Source: Spizellomyces punctatus DAOM BR117 (taxonomy: Eukaryota > Chytridiomycota > Chytridiomycetes > Spizellomycetales > Spizellomycetaceae). From it: a stretch of DNA of 64,000 nt. Below are positions 1-11,672 of this stretch, in pieces. Position 1 is the first letter of the stretch. Each line of letters begins with the position of its first letter. The notes under the pieces were generated by a model. It saw only the letters and a list, made by a program, of their open reading frames with translations. It was not told where the DNA came from and searched no databases. The position numbers and the translations under genes were made by a program. The DNA is taken from NCBI RefSeq assembly GCF_000182565.1, contig NW_015971540.1:744476-808475 (forward strand), given 5' to 3'.

Positions 1-3000
1 CAGATGGGAAGTGGTCGGATAAAGGAACTGGAGTTGTGGAATGTGTATATGTGGAGGTTAGTTTGCAACCAGATCTCACATACCAGGTCCTTGAAGGAAA
101 AACGGCCGTGCCTTGACTAACTGGCGCTCTCTTTCCTTCAGCCTAAGGAAGCGATGTGTTTGGTGGTCCGCTCGGATCGAGACAATACTGTGCTGATGAA
201 TTCGACCATTCGCAATGGTGTAAATTATGTTCGTCAACAAGGTAAATAATACAATACTCTTCGCAGTCCCCGTTCACCACACAAACATTTTGATTGACTC
301 GGGAATAGATACCCTCATTGTCTGGACGGAGCCAAATGGCCAGGACCTAGCACTTAGTTTTCAAGCGGCGGCAGGGTGTACAAATCTCTGGTATTTGCGT
401 CCATTGAGCGTATTCGCCCGGATGCCACAATAGTGACACCTTTGTGCAGGGACGAACTAGATCGAATCAAAGAGCGGCAGGCTGCTGATAAACACGGTAT
501 GTCGTAAAATGCACATTCGAGATATAATATGTTCTTGCTCTCTCGATGCTCATGCGAAGGGCGGTGCAGATATCGATCAGCTACCGAATACCCATGAGCA
601 TGACGGTTAGTGCTGGAGAGGTACTATGCGTGATTATCCTCTGGATGCTGATTATGTCGGAACAAATGTGTAGAAGAGGCAACCACAGAAGATTATCAAG
701 GACCACGCGAGTTGGATCTGCCAGATCCCGAACTAGCCAATCTCAAATACTTGGAAGAGCTGGTATTTCGAGCAGCCAGGAGTGTGTTTGGAAGAGATCT
801 TCTTTTGCAAGCTGTAGAGCGAACGGTGGGCGCATTGCGTTGGAGGATTATTATTTAAAGGTTTCCGTGTATTGATGACCAAATTACAGAATTTTATTCG
901 AAAACTGCTCCCGGTGTTTGAGACAAGTGAAGATTTAGAAGATATGGAGAGCCTGTACGCGCTGTCGAGTATATTACGGTCATTAAGTATGGGCCGCTAC
1001 TTACTTGCCCTCAATGGTTGTCGCTTTTGTCTAAAGTATCATTCAGTATTTTTAAATGAGGGAACCATTTTTGAGTTGATTCTCAGTGATGAACTCTTCA
1101 CGAGCGTGCTTGGAATACTAGAATGTGAGCATTCATCACATGTCGCAATTCATTACGAGACCTCATATGAAGTGATTTAAACAATAGACGATCGGGAGTT
1201 TCCAAACATGAAAGCGGAACACCGTGAACACTTTGCAAAACACGCCCAATTCAAACAGGTGAGCCTTAGCGACGCGATGCGTTTCGTGAACTTTGCTGAC
1301 CGTAGCTTACCAGATTGTACCGATACGAAACTCTGAGATACGCGCCAAAATAAATCAAACATATCGGGTCCAATACCTGAAGGACGTTGCGCTTGCCCGT
1401 TTATTAGACGATGGCACTTTTTCCGCCCTATTGTCGATGACCTTTTTCAATCAAACTGAGATAATCCAGTATATCAGGCAGGATCCGACGTTTTTGAAAG
1501 ATGTCTTCGGACTTTTGATGGCGCCGGAGACCCCGCAAGAGAAAAAAGGGGATGCAATCATGTTTCTGCATGAGCTTTGTTCGATTACAAAGAATTTGCA
1601 ATCCATGAACCGAGGATTGTTTTTTCGGTAAGAATTGATATACACGTTATCCGGAAAAGACATATCTCATTTCCTGCAGACATTGTGACCCAGATGCATT
1701 TTATCGGACTTTGATCAATCACGGGCTCTTCAATGTTCTGAGCACCACGTTCTCCAATGAGGATGTTCGTGTTAGGACGGCCATGACAGCGATAACAGCA
1801 CATCTTCTAGAGCACGATGCAAATATTGTCCGAACCATGACTCAAGCACAAGTCAAGGCTGCGGACGGTCCCCCTTTCATAGAAATGCTGATCGATCGGC
1901 TACTAGAGGAGTCGGATGCGGGTCTACGATCACAATACGCAGAGATGATTCGCATTTTACTGGATACCGCACCATTAGATACGTCTGAGGTAGGTGGTCG
2001 AAGGACGAGGCTGCATCCACCCTGGCTGCTGACCAATGTACTCTTATCAAGGGCATTGTTCCGCACCTCCCGTCTTCGGAACATGCCGTAGATAACTTTT
2101 TACAGCTTTTCTACGACAACTGGGTGGCAAAGCTCGTGAAACCTGTCCTGCAGCTTAATACCGAAGGGCACATGAAGGCAAGACCTGGTGCGTATGATGT
2201 CATCGTGGGTTTTTTGACCATCAGACAATTTACAGTCTCATGTGGCAGACGGCCTGGAAATCTTTGAGCTTGATCCTGACCAAGCGGCCGTGTGCAATCA
2301 TATTTGCGAATTGCTTTGCTTCATGATTAAGCAGCATCCTGTGCGTTGCCCGTACCTCTTTACCACGACCGACATTGCATCCAAAGTTGCACTGCTACTT
2401 CGATCAAAGGAGACATATTTACGTCTTTGTGAGTTGCCTGTCGATACTCTTAGGTCTTGCGTGGTTTCTAATTGTCTTGTCCAAAAGCTGCCCTTCGAGT
2501 TTTTCGAGTATGCATCGGAATGAAAGACGTGTTTTGGCATCGACTGCTGATCAAAAAGGACATTTTCAAAAATGTTCTTACAGCGTTCTTCGAAACAAAG
2601 TCAAAATATAATTTGCTCAACTCGGCATGTTTAGAGCTATTTGAATTTATTCGAAAAGTAAGAATACTCACGCCAGAGTCGATGCCAGATACCTAGCGCT
2701 GACCACTGCATCCTAGGAAAACCTGAAACCCCTTGTTGCGCATGTGGTCACAAACTACAGGAAGCAGATTGAGGAAGTGGACTATGTGGATACTTTCAAG
2801 GCCTTGATCCTGAGATATGAACAAAACATTGAGCCGCAGCCCAATGGCGGGGAGAGTTCAGAAGAGTACGTCAAGAATCATTTTTCTCTTTTTCAAGCCA
2901 AGCGCGTACTCAACATAATTTACGTTACAGGCCGACTCACGACAAGCAAAAAGCGCGCGATGGCTGGAATCGGACGGACGATGCAGAGGAAGCGTACTTC

Positions 3001-3639
3001 AATACGTCAGATGAAGATGAGGACGGAAACAGCTCTGGCACAGTCGTGAACGGAAATTCCACTCGGGACAAGAAAACGTCAAGCAGTAAGCTTTCGCCGC
3101 GCCGTGGGAATATTGAATTTGTGCGCGCTTCGCCAGATCTATTACCACCACGACCATTGGTTGACTATCCTGATGACGACGACGATGATGTGATCGGGGC
3201 ATTGGCAACTAAGGGCAAGACGGGTAGTCCTACTGCTTCGTCGAAACTCTCATCAAAGGTGTCTCCAGTGGTGTCGGCCCCAGTAAAGATTAATTTTACA
3301 CTTGGAGGACCAAGAAGAGAAAAGAGGACGCGGGACGATGAAGAAATGGCAAAAGGGCAAGCAACTAAGAAGGAAAAAGTTGCAGACGTAATTGTTGAAA
3401 CAACGGCAGATGCAAATGAGTCAGCAACTGCTGGCAGGGAAGAAAAGAAGAGTAATGGCAAGCCGGGTGCATTGAAGGAAAATGCAGGAGCGGAAAAGAC
3501 CCTTGCGTTGGTGCATGAAAGAGGTGACCCAGAAACTAAAGTGGAGTCTGAAGCAGGGCTGTCCAACGGCGAGGGCACCGCGACACCACCCACCGTGAAC
3601 TCCACAGGGCGAAATGCTACTAGCAAAGAAAAGGGGTGA
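1..3639 (+). CDS. PSY2: Protein phosphatase 4 regulatory subunit 3 (SMEK/Psy2 family), 5' end outside window
   Basis: Regulatory subunit of PP4 that targets the phosphatase to phosphoproteins in DNA-damage and nutrient signalling. The window opens inside the N-terminal EVH1/PH-like domain (reading from base 3, DGKWSDKGTG, then CLVVRSDRDNTV and DTLIVWTEP). The long helical SMK-1 repeat region follows: KLLPVFETSEDLEDMESL near 930, NQTYRVQYLKDVALARLLDD near 1340-1410, NLLNSACLELFEFIRK near 2610-2650. The C-terminus is acidic then Lys/Ser rich, as usual for the family. About eleven short introns are needed, for example 241-308, 391-449, 987-1046 and 2189-2252; each restores family-like sequence in phase. 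The stop is at 3637-3639. The start codon lies upstream of base 1. Family assignment is very secure; exon edges between 1960 and 2110 are the least certain. Confidence 0.93.
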
Positions 3640-4222
3640 CGACACAAATGCATTATCCGCGCCACTTTACGGGCTTTTCTTTACGAGAAGGATGTATTCG
3701 CAATCGCGCTGTTGATCGAGTAACCGAGAGATGCGATGGGAGTCTAAGCATATATTTCACAGGGAAGTAGGGTTGCGGAGGAACGGTCAATGGTCCCGCT
3801 AGGGGAATAGGTGCTTGTAGATGTAACTGTAATTATCATGTCGTTTTGCCGGAATCGTGTGACCGCGCCGTTTTAACTTAAAAACGAGGGATGACACTCC
3901 AGTCGGGGAAACAATAATAGGATGATGTAGTATCAGAAATGTATTTCTTTTGAAGGCAATCTACAGGCACCAGCACTTTTTGCACGGAAATATAATCTGT
4001 GGCTGTTTTATGTCGACTGACTAGCCGAGCGTAGGTACAGTGCGACAGTATTATGAGTTCCAGCTTCTCGCCCAGTGTCGACGCTGTTCCGTATAATTGT
4101 ACGTCGCAATTGTGTAAAGTGGACGCAGAACCGTCCATGGAGCGGTTTGTTCAACACTTTCTAGGATGTTTCAGACCCAAGTGCGACGAGTTGCTGCGCA
4201 TCGCTCCCAGCTTGCGCAGTAC
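3640..4222. other. Intergenic, no gene seen
   Basis: 3' flank of the PP4 subunit gene. Only short overlapping open frames without coding character; nothing recognisable before the repeat array that starts near 4223. Confidence 0.5.
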
Positions 4223-4790
4223 TCACATGTCGACCGCTTTTCAAAGAACGCTTGCGCAGCCGACACGCCACGCATGACAGTTTTCAGCGTGTCTCGCTGT
4301 AGAAGGTCGCTGCGCTTCGTTCATGCCCTGCATTGGGCTCAAACATTGGCCGCTCTTCCAAGGGCTCTTTGCGCGGCCAACCCGACAATTTCTATCATCG
4401 ATTTTCTATCATATCTCGGACTTACCTTTGGGCGACAAATCGCTCCACTTCATTCACACCTAGCTGTTTCACACATTGGCCGCTCTTTCGAGGGCTCTTT
4501 GCGTGGCCGATCTAAATTGAAAAATAGTTTCTATCGTACATCGGACTTACCGTTTGGGCGACGACTTGCTCCACTTCATTCACACCCAGCGTAGCGCTGA
4601 AACATTGGCCACTCTTTCAGGGCCTGTTTGCGCAGCTGCCGATCTAACATGGAAAATAGTTTCTATCGTATATCGGACTTACCGTTCGGGCGACGACTTT
4701 CTCCACTTCATTCACACCCAGTATAGCTCACACATTGACGCCGCTCTTTCCAGAGTTCTTTGCGCAGCAGACACGGACAACAGTCTCAAG
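4223..4790. repeat. Tandem array of about five degenerate ~130-base units
   Basis: Units begin at about 4223, 4344, 4474, 4603 and 4733, marked by a shared start (cattggccgctcttt) and a shared tail (ctccacttcattcacaccca). The spacing of 129-130 bases is very regular for the last four; the first and last units are partial or decayed. Because 130 is not a multiple of three, open frames across the array rotate and end quickly, so it is not read as protein. On the minus strand each good unit carries a short segment that starts GTAAGT and ends TTTAG or GTTAG (4512-4550 in the third unit, 39 bases), which looks like a very small intron. An inverted copy lies at 5599-5720. Origin unknown: SINE-like element, satellite or remnant of a multi-copy gene. 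Confidence 0.8.
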
Positions 4791-5125
4791 CATTACTATG
4801 TACATTGAAGGAATTGCTGCGCTTGGTCCACACTTGATACGTCAACGCTGTCACCTCTACCTATATATCGCACTTTGTTTAGCTGGTGCCTTGTACTTTG
4901 TCACGCTCACCTCTATTTTTTCGACATCCGCATGTTGCATGTTGGCCATGTGCTTGTCTGTCATCTGTCCCTTGCTTTCGCGCACATCCCATCACCAGTA
5001 GGATTTGTATTCCGTGTGCAGTACGAACAATCTCTATATCTTCTTGATAAAAGCAGAGCAGATTGTGGAGGCCGAGAGAAAGAGAGAAGAGATGAAAAGA
5101 CGGGGGACGGCCAGTAGTGCGTCAT

Positions 5126-5509
5126 TTAAATAGACGAGGTCTGGCGCGTCCACGTAATCACGATAACGCGTGCGCCAGGAGTTGTGGGCCCTGAAGCCCC
5201 TTGAAGCATGCGAGTGCTGGCAGGAGGTTGCGTCACAGGAGGTGGAGGTCGTGCACCATGACCGGCCATGGCCACATTGATCAGATGGTGGACAGTTGGA
5301 GATGCAAGTGGGGACGTGCCCACCGCATCAGTGTGATTATGCGAGTCTATGTGTACATGTCTTAGCGCATGAACAATTTACCAAGAGCATGCTGATACGG
5401 CTGAGGCAAAGGTGTATTTCCATGAAAACCTGTTATTAGTGTTGTGATACGTACCTTTTAATGTCAACAACGAAGTCACTGCAATCATAGCTATAAGAAA
5501 GGCGGTCAT
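5126..5509 (-). CDS. Candidate small secreted or anchored protein, two exons
   Basis: Unrecognised. Proposed exon 1 (5455-5509) starts MTAFLIAMIAVTSLLTLK, a short hydrophobic leader that would serve as a signal peptide or anchor. It ends at a GTACGT donor. Exon 2 (5126-5346) follows a CACATAG acceptor and joins in phase to give a Ser/Thr/Pro-rich tail with a PPPP run, ending at TAA 5126-5128. About 91 residues in all. The evidence is the in-phase splice and the leader; there is no domain and no homologue I recognise. It lies just beside the inverted repeat copy. It could be a chance reading. Confidence 0.35.
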
Positions 5510-5598
5510 CCACAGGGCCGAAATATCCCGTGGTAGTGATATTTTTTGGACTGGATCTGGAATCTGGATCGATTGCGACGTCAATAAAACGGATTTAC

Positions 5599-5720
5599 GC
5601 TGAGTGTGAAAGAAGCGGAGCAATTCGTCACCCGAGAGGTAGGTCCGAGGTACGATGCAAGCTATTTTACATGTTAGATCGGCTGCGCAAACAACCCTTG
5701 AAAGAGTGGCCAATGTGTGG
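5599..5720 (+). repeat. Inverted single copy of the 4223-4790 repeat unit
   Basis: The plus strand here reads as the reverse complement of the array unit: a stretch matching the tail (gagtgtgaaagaagcggag), then GTAGGT at 5639 through ATGTTAG at 5677, then cgcaaacaacccttgaaagagtggccaatgtg. The internal GT-AG segment is again 39 bases, the same length as in the array. It is roughly 80 percent similar by eye. Presence on both strands 1.1 kb apart argues for a mobile or duplicated element rather than a local slippage repeat. Confidence 0.75.
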
Positions 5721-6614
5721 GCCTGATGCCGGACACAATCAAGTTGGCTTGAGGGCGAAATGAAGTCCTCAATCTTTACGGGCTTGAATAACAGTGGAGC
5801 GTGGACATGCGAGAGGAATGCTCGAGAATTGAAAGTGCTGATCACACCTGATTGTAAACACGGGCGATGCGTTACAGTGAACACTGTCCAAAACCAGGCC
5901 CCGAACTCATACTACGATATCATATACCATTGATGTTGATCATAGCGTCTTGTAATTACTTTGGTTGAAATATGCAAACCAATCCTGCTGTCAATTTAAG
6001 TCCTTTATACCAAAGCTATCACGAGCCTTTAGTTGCATAGTACATCTATAATTCGTCCAGCGTGTTCTGGTGTAAATTTACACACTTCATCGAAACCCAT
6101 TTGCGCCCCGGAGATCCATCATTTGAAGCAGATGGAGCTAGCGACTGGGAATACAACCAAAAGCACCTTTTCAATCACCAGCGATAATACAAACCTAGCT
6201 CGCTAGCATAACCTCAGAAAGTCAGCTCCACCAGATGAACCAACTTTTGGAAAGGTGAGCGATCAGATTTTATATCATTAGAAACGGCAAACGAATGCAG
6301 AAAGAGGGCCATTATGGGTAAGATCAAATGTGATGCTCATCGAGTGCCAATAAGCACCCGACCTCATAAGAGATGGTTTACAGAATTAGAGCCTACGTAT
6401 AATGACAGATCCCCGAGATCTTATACAATCTTTCTACTCTAGCACGTCTTGATGCCATTGGAAGCTTACAGGACACAACCCTGGGGCAGATCTCGTCGTC
6501 GTCGGCGGTAGTCAGTGCAAAGTATGAGCTTGCCCGCCATCACGTCAGCAAACTCTACGAACGCGATGCGCGTTGATCGACCCAGCGTACTGTTTACCAC
6601 TGCACCTTCACAAA
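5721..6614. other. Intergenic upstream of BUD6, no gene seen
   Basis: AT-richer spacer with only short scattered frames. It presumably holds the BUD6 promoter; no clear TATA element or other motif stood out. Confidence 0.5.
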
Positions 6615-8176
6615 ATGATCTCTTCTGCCCCACTTCACAGCAATCCCCACACCGATAGTTCATATTTTAATGTCTCAGCTGCATGCAAAAACCTCTTGTT
6701 CATTCTCAACACATGGGATCCAGACCGAAAAGCAGATGCTACCCGCGCGGCGGACGGACTTTTTAGAGCTATGCAATCCTTGGAATTTCTGGAGCCAAGC
6801 TCAGAAGGCTGCCAGCTGAAGGAAACTGAAATAGATCTGAAACATACGATTGATGCGCTTTTGAGTGGGAAAGACGCATATGCGGCTAAAGCTGCGAGGA
6901 TTACTGTCAAATTGTTGAATGATCTGGCGAAACAAACCAATAACGAACACCATAGAAGATGGAGGACACCAACAGCATCTTGTAGTCAAATTGGTGGGAA
7001 TATCATTGCAAAAAGATATTCTACAGGTATGGGGTTTCAGGCAACTGAGCTGGATGGACGTTAAGACGGGACTGATGCTCTTGATTCTCGGCAGAAACTT
7101 TTGAACAGCACACTGGTCAGATGGATATCAGCAACGCCATATCGGTCCTTTCCAGGGACATTAACGAGCTCCGGAGACTAATCGTTCATACAAATCAGAA
7201 GCATCCAGAGACAGTGAACGCCGCTGTTTGTTTGCGAAAAGAGTGTAGCTCGCAACCTCCAGATGCATCAACTCCAAACGTCCGAACAACTGTTTCACCA
7301 AACGCTTTGCAAGGACAGTTAACGGAGCTTCAGGAACTAAGACGATCTATCGCCGTTCTCAAACAATTATTCAAGGAAACCCAACACCGCACAACACAAA
7401 CAATCACACATATTAGCGCCCAGGTTCGCCTCATGCAAAACCGTCAAACATCCACCCTGAATCCCGCACGAACAGCATTGCTATTAGAGAAGGAAAAGAT
7501 GGCTCGTGAATCTACGGCCATTAATAGCCGGCTGGATCAGCTCAAGCAAATTGTGGAAACATTGAGAGTGGACGTGACTCGACGGATGAGGCCCAGCCAA
7601 AGCCGACTACGGGCAGCCTGGAAGGAGGCCCTTGCTATACAAGAGAGCGTAAATAAATTCACAGAGTACATAGGGCAAGTCCGGCCCACATGGAAGAAAA
7701 CATGGGAAGACGAACTCCAAGGAATTGTACGGGAACAAGCGTTTTTGAAAGCACAGGAAGGACTCGCTATGAATATGGAAGAGAGCCATTCGGATCTACT
7801 CGATATGCTGCAAACGGTGGCGCGGTTTTTAGAGCTCTCAGATTCTACCGGACCGTCGGCGCCCGATCCATACAATGTTCCGCTTGATGTTATGAGCGCA
7901 GATGAAGTTCAAGAAGTAGGCCTCTCGCAAGTGCTCGAGCAAATACGACTTGCAGCTAGTGACGATGATAGTGAGCGACGCCTACAGGCCTTGGAGAATC
8001 TACAAAAGATAAAGTTATGGGAAAAGAACGCAGAGAAGGCAGAGGGAAACGACTTTGAGGACGAGTTGGTGCAGATGGTGCGTACAGGAGCCTTGAAGAA
8101 GACTGGTGGAGTGGAAGAGGTGGAAAGGATCAGAGCACAAAAGGATGCTGCAAATATACGAGCAAATTTCCGATAA
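6615..8176 (+). CDS. BUD6: Bud6/Aip3-family actin and formin regulator
   Basis: Polarity protein that binds actin monomers and formins and promotes actin-cable nucleation at growth sites. The C-terminal AIP3 domain is clear from about 7320: ELRRSIAVLKQLFKET, then a long coiled-coil stretch, then WEDELQGIVREQAFLKAQEG (near 7710-7770) and the final block LKKTGGVEEVERIRAQKD (near 8090-8145), the family's characteristic ending. Exon 1 runs 6615-7026, with a helical N-terminal region (KNLLFILNTWDPDRKADATR). A 68-base intron (GTATGG...CGGCAG, about 7027-7094) joins in phase to TFEQHTGQMDIS. The ATG at 6615 is chosen; an in-frame ATG at 6573 is possible. It converges on the DUF4604 gene with 48 bases between stops. 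Confidence 0.88.
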
Positions 8177-8224
8177 CAAGAACCAGTGCGCTATTCAGTT
8201 GTTCTATTTAGCGCGAGCGACGTC

Positions 8225-8848
8225 TCATCCCTCTTCGTCGTCGAATGATAAAAGCTTTTTATTCTTGATCTTTTTGGTGTTTGCTAATGCTGCCTTCTTT
8301 TTCTCATCAACTTTTCGGCGTTTCTCTGCCGATGCTGACGTTGAACTCTTCTTCTTTGGTTTTCTGAACTTTACTTTCCCATCGGTTCCAGTGTCTTCTG
8401 CCTCTTCTTCACTTGGTTCACTCTGATCCTCTTCCCCATCAGCCGCCCGTTTACGAGATTCTTCGTCTGGCGTATCTGCAGTGTGGCTATGAGCTCACTG
8501 TTTATTACATATCCCGCTTCTCAATTGCCACCAACCTTTTCCAAGATACCGCTTCACCTCAAAGTCCGTTATCCCCTTCTCCACCACTACCTGTGGTTTC
8601 TCATCGTCCTTCTCAGGCGCATCAGGTCCGCTATCTTCGTCATTATCAGCACTAAAATCGGGTATATCTCGTCTAGATCGTTGTGTCCCGCTGGTTGCAG
8701 CTTGAAGTTGTCGTAGAAAATTTGGTGTCTCTGCTTGGAAGGATAGACCTTGTCTTGTAGAGAAGCTTATTAGGCAAGCACCACTCTGTCCTTATGAGAA
8801 CGAGAAACGAAATAACCTTGCGTTGTAATTGAGCTTTTTGTCGGACAT
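8225..8848 (-). CDS. DUF4604-family nuclear-type protein
   Basis: Small, highly charged protein of unknown function found across eukaryotes. Exon 1 starts MSDKKLNYNA; after a short intron the conserved patch GLSFQAETPNFLRQLQAA follows, the family hallmark (a Phe-Leu-x-x-Leu motif just after the Lys-Asn-Leu-x-Tyr start). A middle acidic region follows, then a second intron (GTTGGT...CTGCAG). The last exon is Lys/Glu/Ser rich and ends KNKKLLSFDDEEG. The basic runs (KPKKKSS, EKRRKVDEKKK) look like nuclear localisation signals. Stop at 8225-8227. Family call from the N-terminal patch and the C-terminal LSFDDEEG; the role is not known. Confidence 0.75.
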
Positions 8849-10203
8849 GACTGCAATTTGGTGAGAAATGCAGAAGCAAGAGACCGTAGGCCTTTATGTA
8901 CGCGTCTGCAAAGTGATGCACAAGGCGAACCCAGCATCGAATACGATTTTCCTCTCGACGACACAAACTGGGCTACTGCAAAAAGAATGGAACTTTGGCT
9001 GTTATTTGATATCTAGTGTTCAGTGCAGAGTTGAGCCTGCAGGACTTGAAGTGCCCATCGCACTATGGCGTGTTTTTTGGAATTGGCCTTAACGAAATCA
9101 CAATTGCCTTCAATAAAACGTCCTGGGCCGTATGCAGACGGAGTTGTGGATTGCAATCAGTGAATAATATGTGGATTGAGGATAAGAAATACTATAGCGA
9201 CCATGCTCCTGAGTGCGAAGAACACTTTGAAATTGTCGAAATATCTCATTATCTGACGCCAACAGCCCCTCACAACTTTCAAAGACGAGTAAAATGATGC
9301 TAGGAAGGATTTAAACATGGATGCCTCTGTAATAATCTTGCCTATCGTTGGTGGTAGCACTGTGGAAAGGATTTCTACGTCGTATAAGTAATGTCTATCA
9401 GATCTGGCATGCTCAGACACAGACCCCGATAATATGGAAGGAATAACTTCGATGCTGGGCGGATATTTAATAATGGAATGATAAAATCATGCAGAACCCT
9501 TTCTGTGGATGAACTGGAACATTGGAGGTCTCATCAAAGTAAGATATGAGGCGATTGGAGGTAAAGGTAAATAGGTTTGTCAAAAGTTCCGAGACCTCAA
9601 GTCGTTCCGCAAAAATATGTCCGCAGAGACGACGATTAATGCACTGCGGACAGAAGGTTCACCAGTGGCACCTCAGATACCAGGGTTTGTCAAAAATGTT
9701 CACCTGCTTATCCCAGTGGAGGACGATAGACAGGGAGATGTAAACAAAGCAGCTTGCTCTCGCAGAGGACAAATTTCTCTGAGAGTCCTTGCTAATCAGG
9801 TTTCTCCCTCAATGCGAGGAGACCCCGCTTGCGAACACCTATTTTGTAGACTGTACTGTAAGATTTCGAGATTCAGAACATAGAGATGGAACTTACATCT
9901 AAGGCTACTGGAACCCTTGTAGAGCCTTATGAAAAATCCTTTTTGCTGTGCGTTGTCGTCAGTGTGGCTCCATATGGATCACTGGCATCCGTAAGAGGTA
10001 ATGAATCACCCGCTGCAAAGCACGTATTGATTGATAAAATGATTCTTAGCTGCCACGACAGTAGGCGATTTTTCCTCGCTGCAACATGTCTCGATCAATG
10101 ATGTAAAGAAAGCATGGCATTCTTTTCTAACTAGCTAGGCTTTGTAAATAGGGGGAACATGCGTACGTCTATCACTTAATGCCTATCATACTACTAAAGG
10201 AAA
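8849..10203. other. Unresolved tract with orphan open frames, no confident gene
   Basis: Several plus-strand frames have coding-like composition but could not be joined: a frame reading EYDFPLDDTNWATAKRMELW up to about 9005, one at 9016-9297 (SHYGVFFGIGLNEITIAF), one at 9617-9883 (VHLLIPVEDDRQGDVNKA) and one at 9886-10101. A plausible intron GTAAGA...TTCTTAG (about 9993-10051) would end the last at LASLPRQ. The first frame has no ATG and overlaps the start of the DUF4604 gene. It could be a fast-evolving multi-exon gene or a decaying one. I assign no product. Confidence 0.4.
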
Positions 10204-11297
10204 CTACATCCACTGCCCTTGCATGCCTGTGTGCAGTAACCCCCGTCCTTCCTCCGACATTGCAAATACCGATGACTGACGGCTACCGCCCGCTCCGTCC
10301 ATAGGATTATCATCATCCTCGCTATTCTTTGCTTTTTCACCCAATTCCACATCGTCTGGCTCTTCCAAATGCAGAGGCACCTCTTCACCTTCATCGACAA
10401 TATGGGCTTCCCTCAATACACGTCGTACCAAAAGTGTGAGATAGATGAAGACCCCAGCGGCAATTACGAGACCTATACTGAGGGCAAACACACGAGCGGG
10501 AGTCAGTTTGTTTGTTTCGGCGAGATCTCGGACTGTTGAGCCGATATAGACGTGGAGGATGATTTTAATTAAAGCTAAGCTGGTAGCTTGGGTGTAGCGG
10601 GTAAAGGTGACAGAGGTCGTGGCGAATAAGACAGACATGACGTTGAATGGATACGGTGCGAGGCGGATCACAGTGGTTAGCTGACAGACCAATGCAGATT
10701 AGAAATGACGACGTTTCTGTGCGAACCATTGCCTGACCATATACCTTAAGGCCCCCACTCTCTACAGCCTCTTCAATGGCCTTAAACTTTGGAAAAGAAC
10801 TCAAAATCTTGGATCTATAATAATTCCCCATCCACCACCTTGCTCCTACGAAACAGCATATCCCCCCAGTCCAGGCACCAATATAGGCCGGAACGAATCC
10901 TAGAGGGAACCCATAAATAAATCCACACATGTAGAGAAGAGTGCCGTAGCCCACTAGCGGTGGGAAGCAGGTGAGAAAGAGTAAAAGGATCATTAAAAGC
11001 ATTCCCCTACAGTGATGAAAAACAGTGCGTAAGCCAGTCCGCTAAGGATATCGTTCACGGTACGCACAACAGCTACCACAAAATCGACACATACCCAAAT
11101 CCCATCCCATGTATCAGGGCCGCAAAGCTGGTCAAGAATGCAATTATTTGTTCATGGAACAGGAGGAATATCACTAGCCCAAGCAATGACATTCCGCTGA
11201 GTATCCATATTGGGAGCCACTGGCGAGTGAACAAGAATCGAATGCTTGGGATGCGTGACAAGAGGGATCGAGGAGATGTATGGTGGTAATCTGACAT
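10204..11297 (-). CDS. TVP38: TVP38/TMEM64 family (DedA/VTT) membrane protein
   Basis: Golgi/endosomal multi-pass membrane protein of the SNARE-associated (VTT/DedA) superfamily, related to lipid scramblases. Exon 1 (about 11090-11297) codes a cytosolic N-terminus and a first membrane helix (LPIWILSGMSLLGLVIFLLF). The central exon has the VTT core: FPPLVGYGTLLYMCGFIYG then FVPAYIGAWTGGICCFVGAR, with re-entrant Gly/Pro-rich segments, and FPKFKAIEEAVESGGLKV. After another intron comes VIRLAPYPFNVMSVLFATTS, more helices, and a long acidic C-terminal tail typical of fungal Tvp38. Stop at 10204-10206; ATG at 11297. It is divergent from the IMPACT gene. Confidence 0.88.
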
Positions 11298-11672
11298 TTT
11301 ACTTTACGTTTAGGGGTTGGACGGGATTTGCTTTGCGGATTAGGTGTCGAGATGAGCAAAATATATCGGATTGGCGATTAGGTTTAAGCGTGTTAAAAAA
11401 GAGAGGCAAATCAGAAATGCGTCCTGTCCTCAACCGTCGGTTGATGGAACCATCTGCCAGCCATACAGCTCCAGCATCTGGTAAAAGTCCTTGCTGTCCT
11501 CGTCGTCGTCGTCGTCGTTGTTGGTTGTTTTCCAAATTGCTATTGAAAATGCGCAGAGAACTGCAAAAGCCAAACTAATGACGAGGGTCGATTAGCGGGT
11601 CATGCCAAGCCACACGAGTGTTCCAACTGTCAGATCGTCGCCGTATTTGTTTATCCTATCTTTTTGTTTTTC
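11298..11672. promoter_or_regulatory. Shared divergent promoter region of TVP38 and YIH1
   Basis: 375-base spacer between two divergently transcribed starts. It contains a (cgt)n run near 11503-11520 but no clear TATA element. No gene seen. Confidence 0.4.

Noticed and set aside
385-455. Apparent frameshift in the PP4 subunit gene
   Set aside because: A 59-base GT-AG intron (391-449) restores Trp and the reading frame exactly.
1990-2060. Second apparent frameshift in the PP4 subunit gene
   Set aside because: A ~62-base intron from GTAGGT to ATCAAG keeps phase; no lesion is needed, though this acceptor is the weakest in the gene.
4166-4808. Open frames across the repeat array read as a protein
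   Set aside because: The 129-130 base period rotates the frame; apparent similarity between frames is just the DNA repeat.
6919-7120. Apparent frameshift in BUD6 near 6950
   Set aside because: Reading on in the first frame and splicing at GTATGG (68-base intron) joins the two parts in phase.
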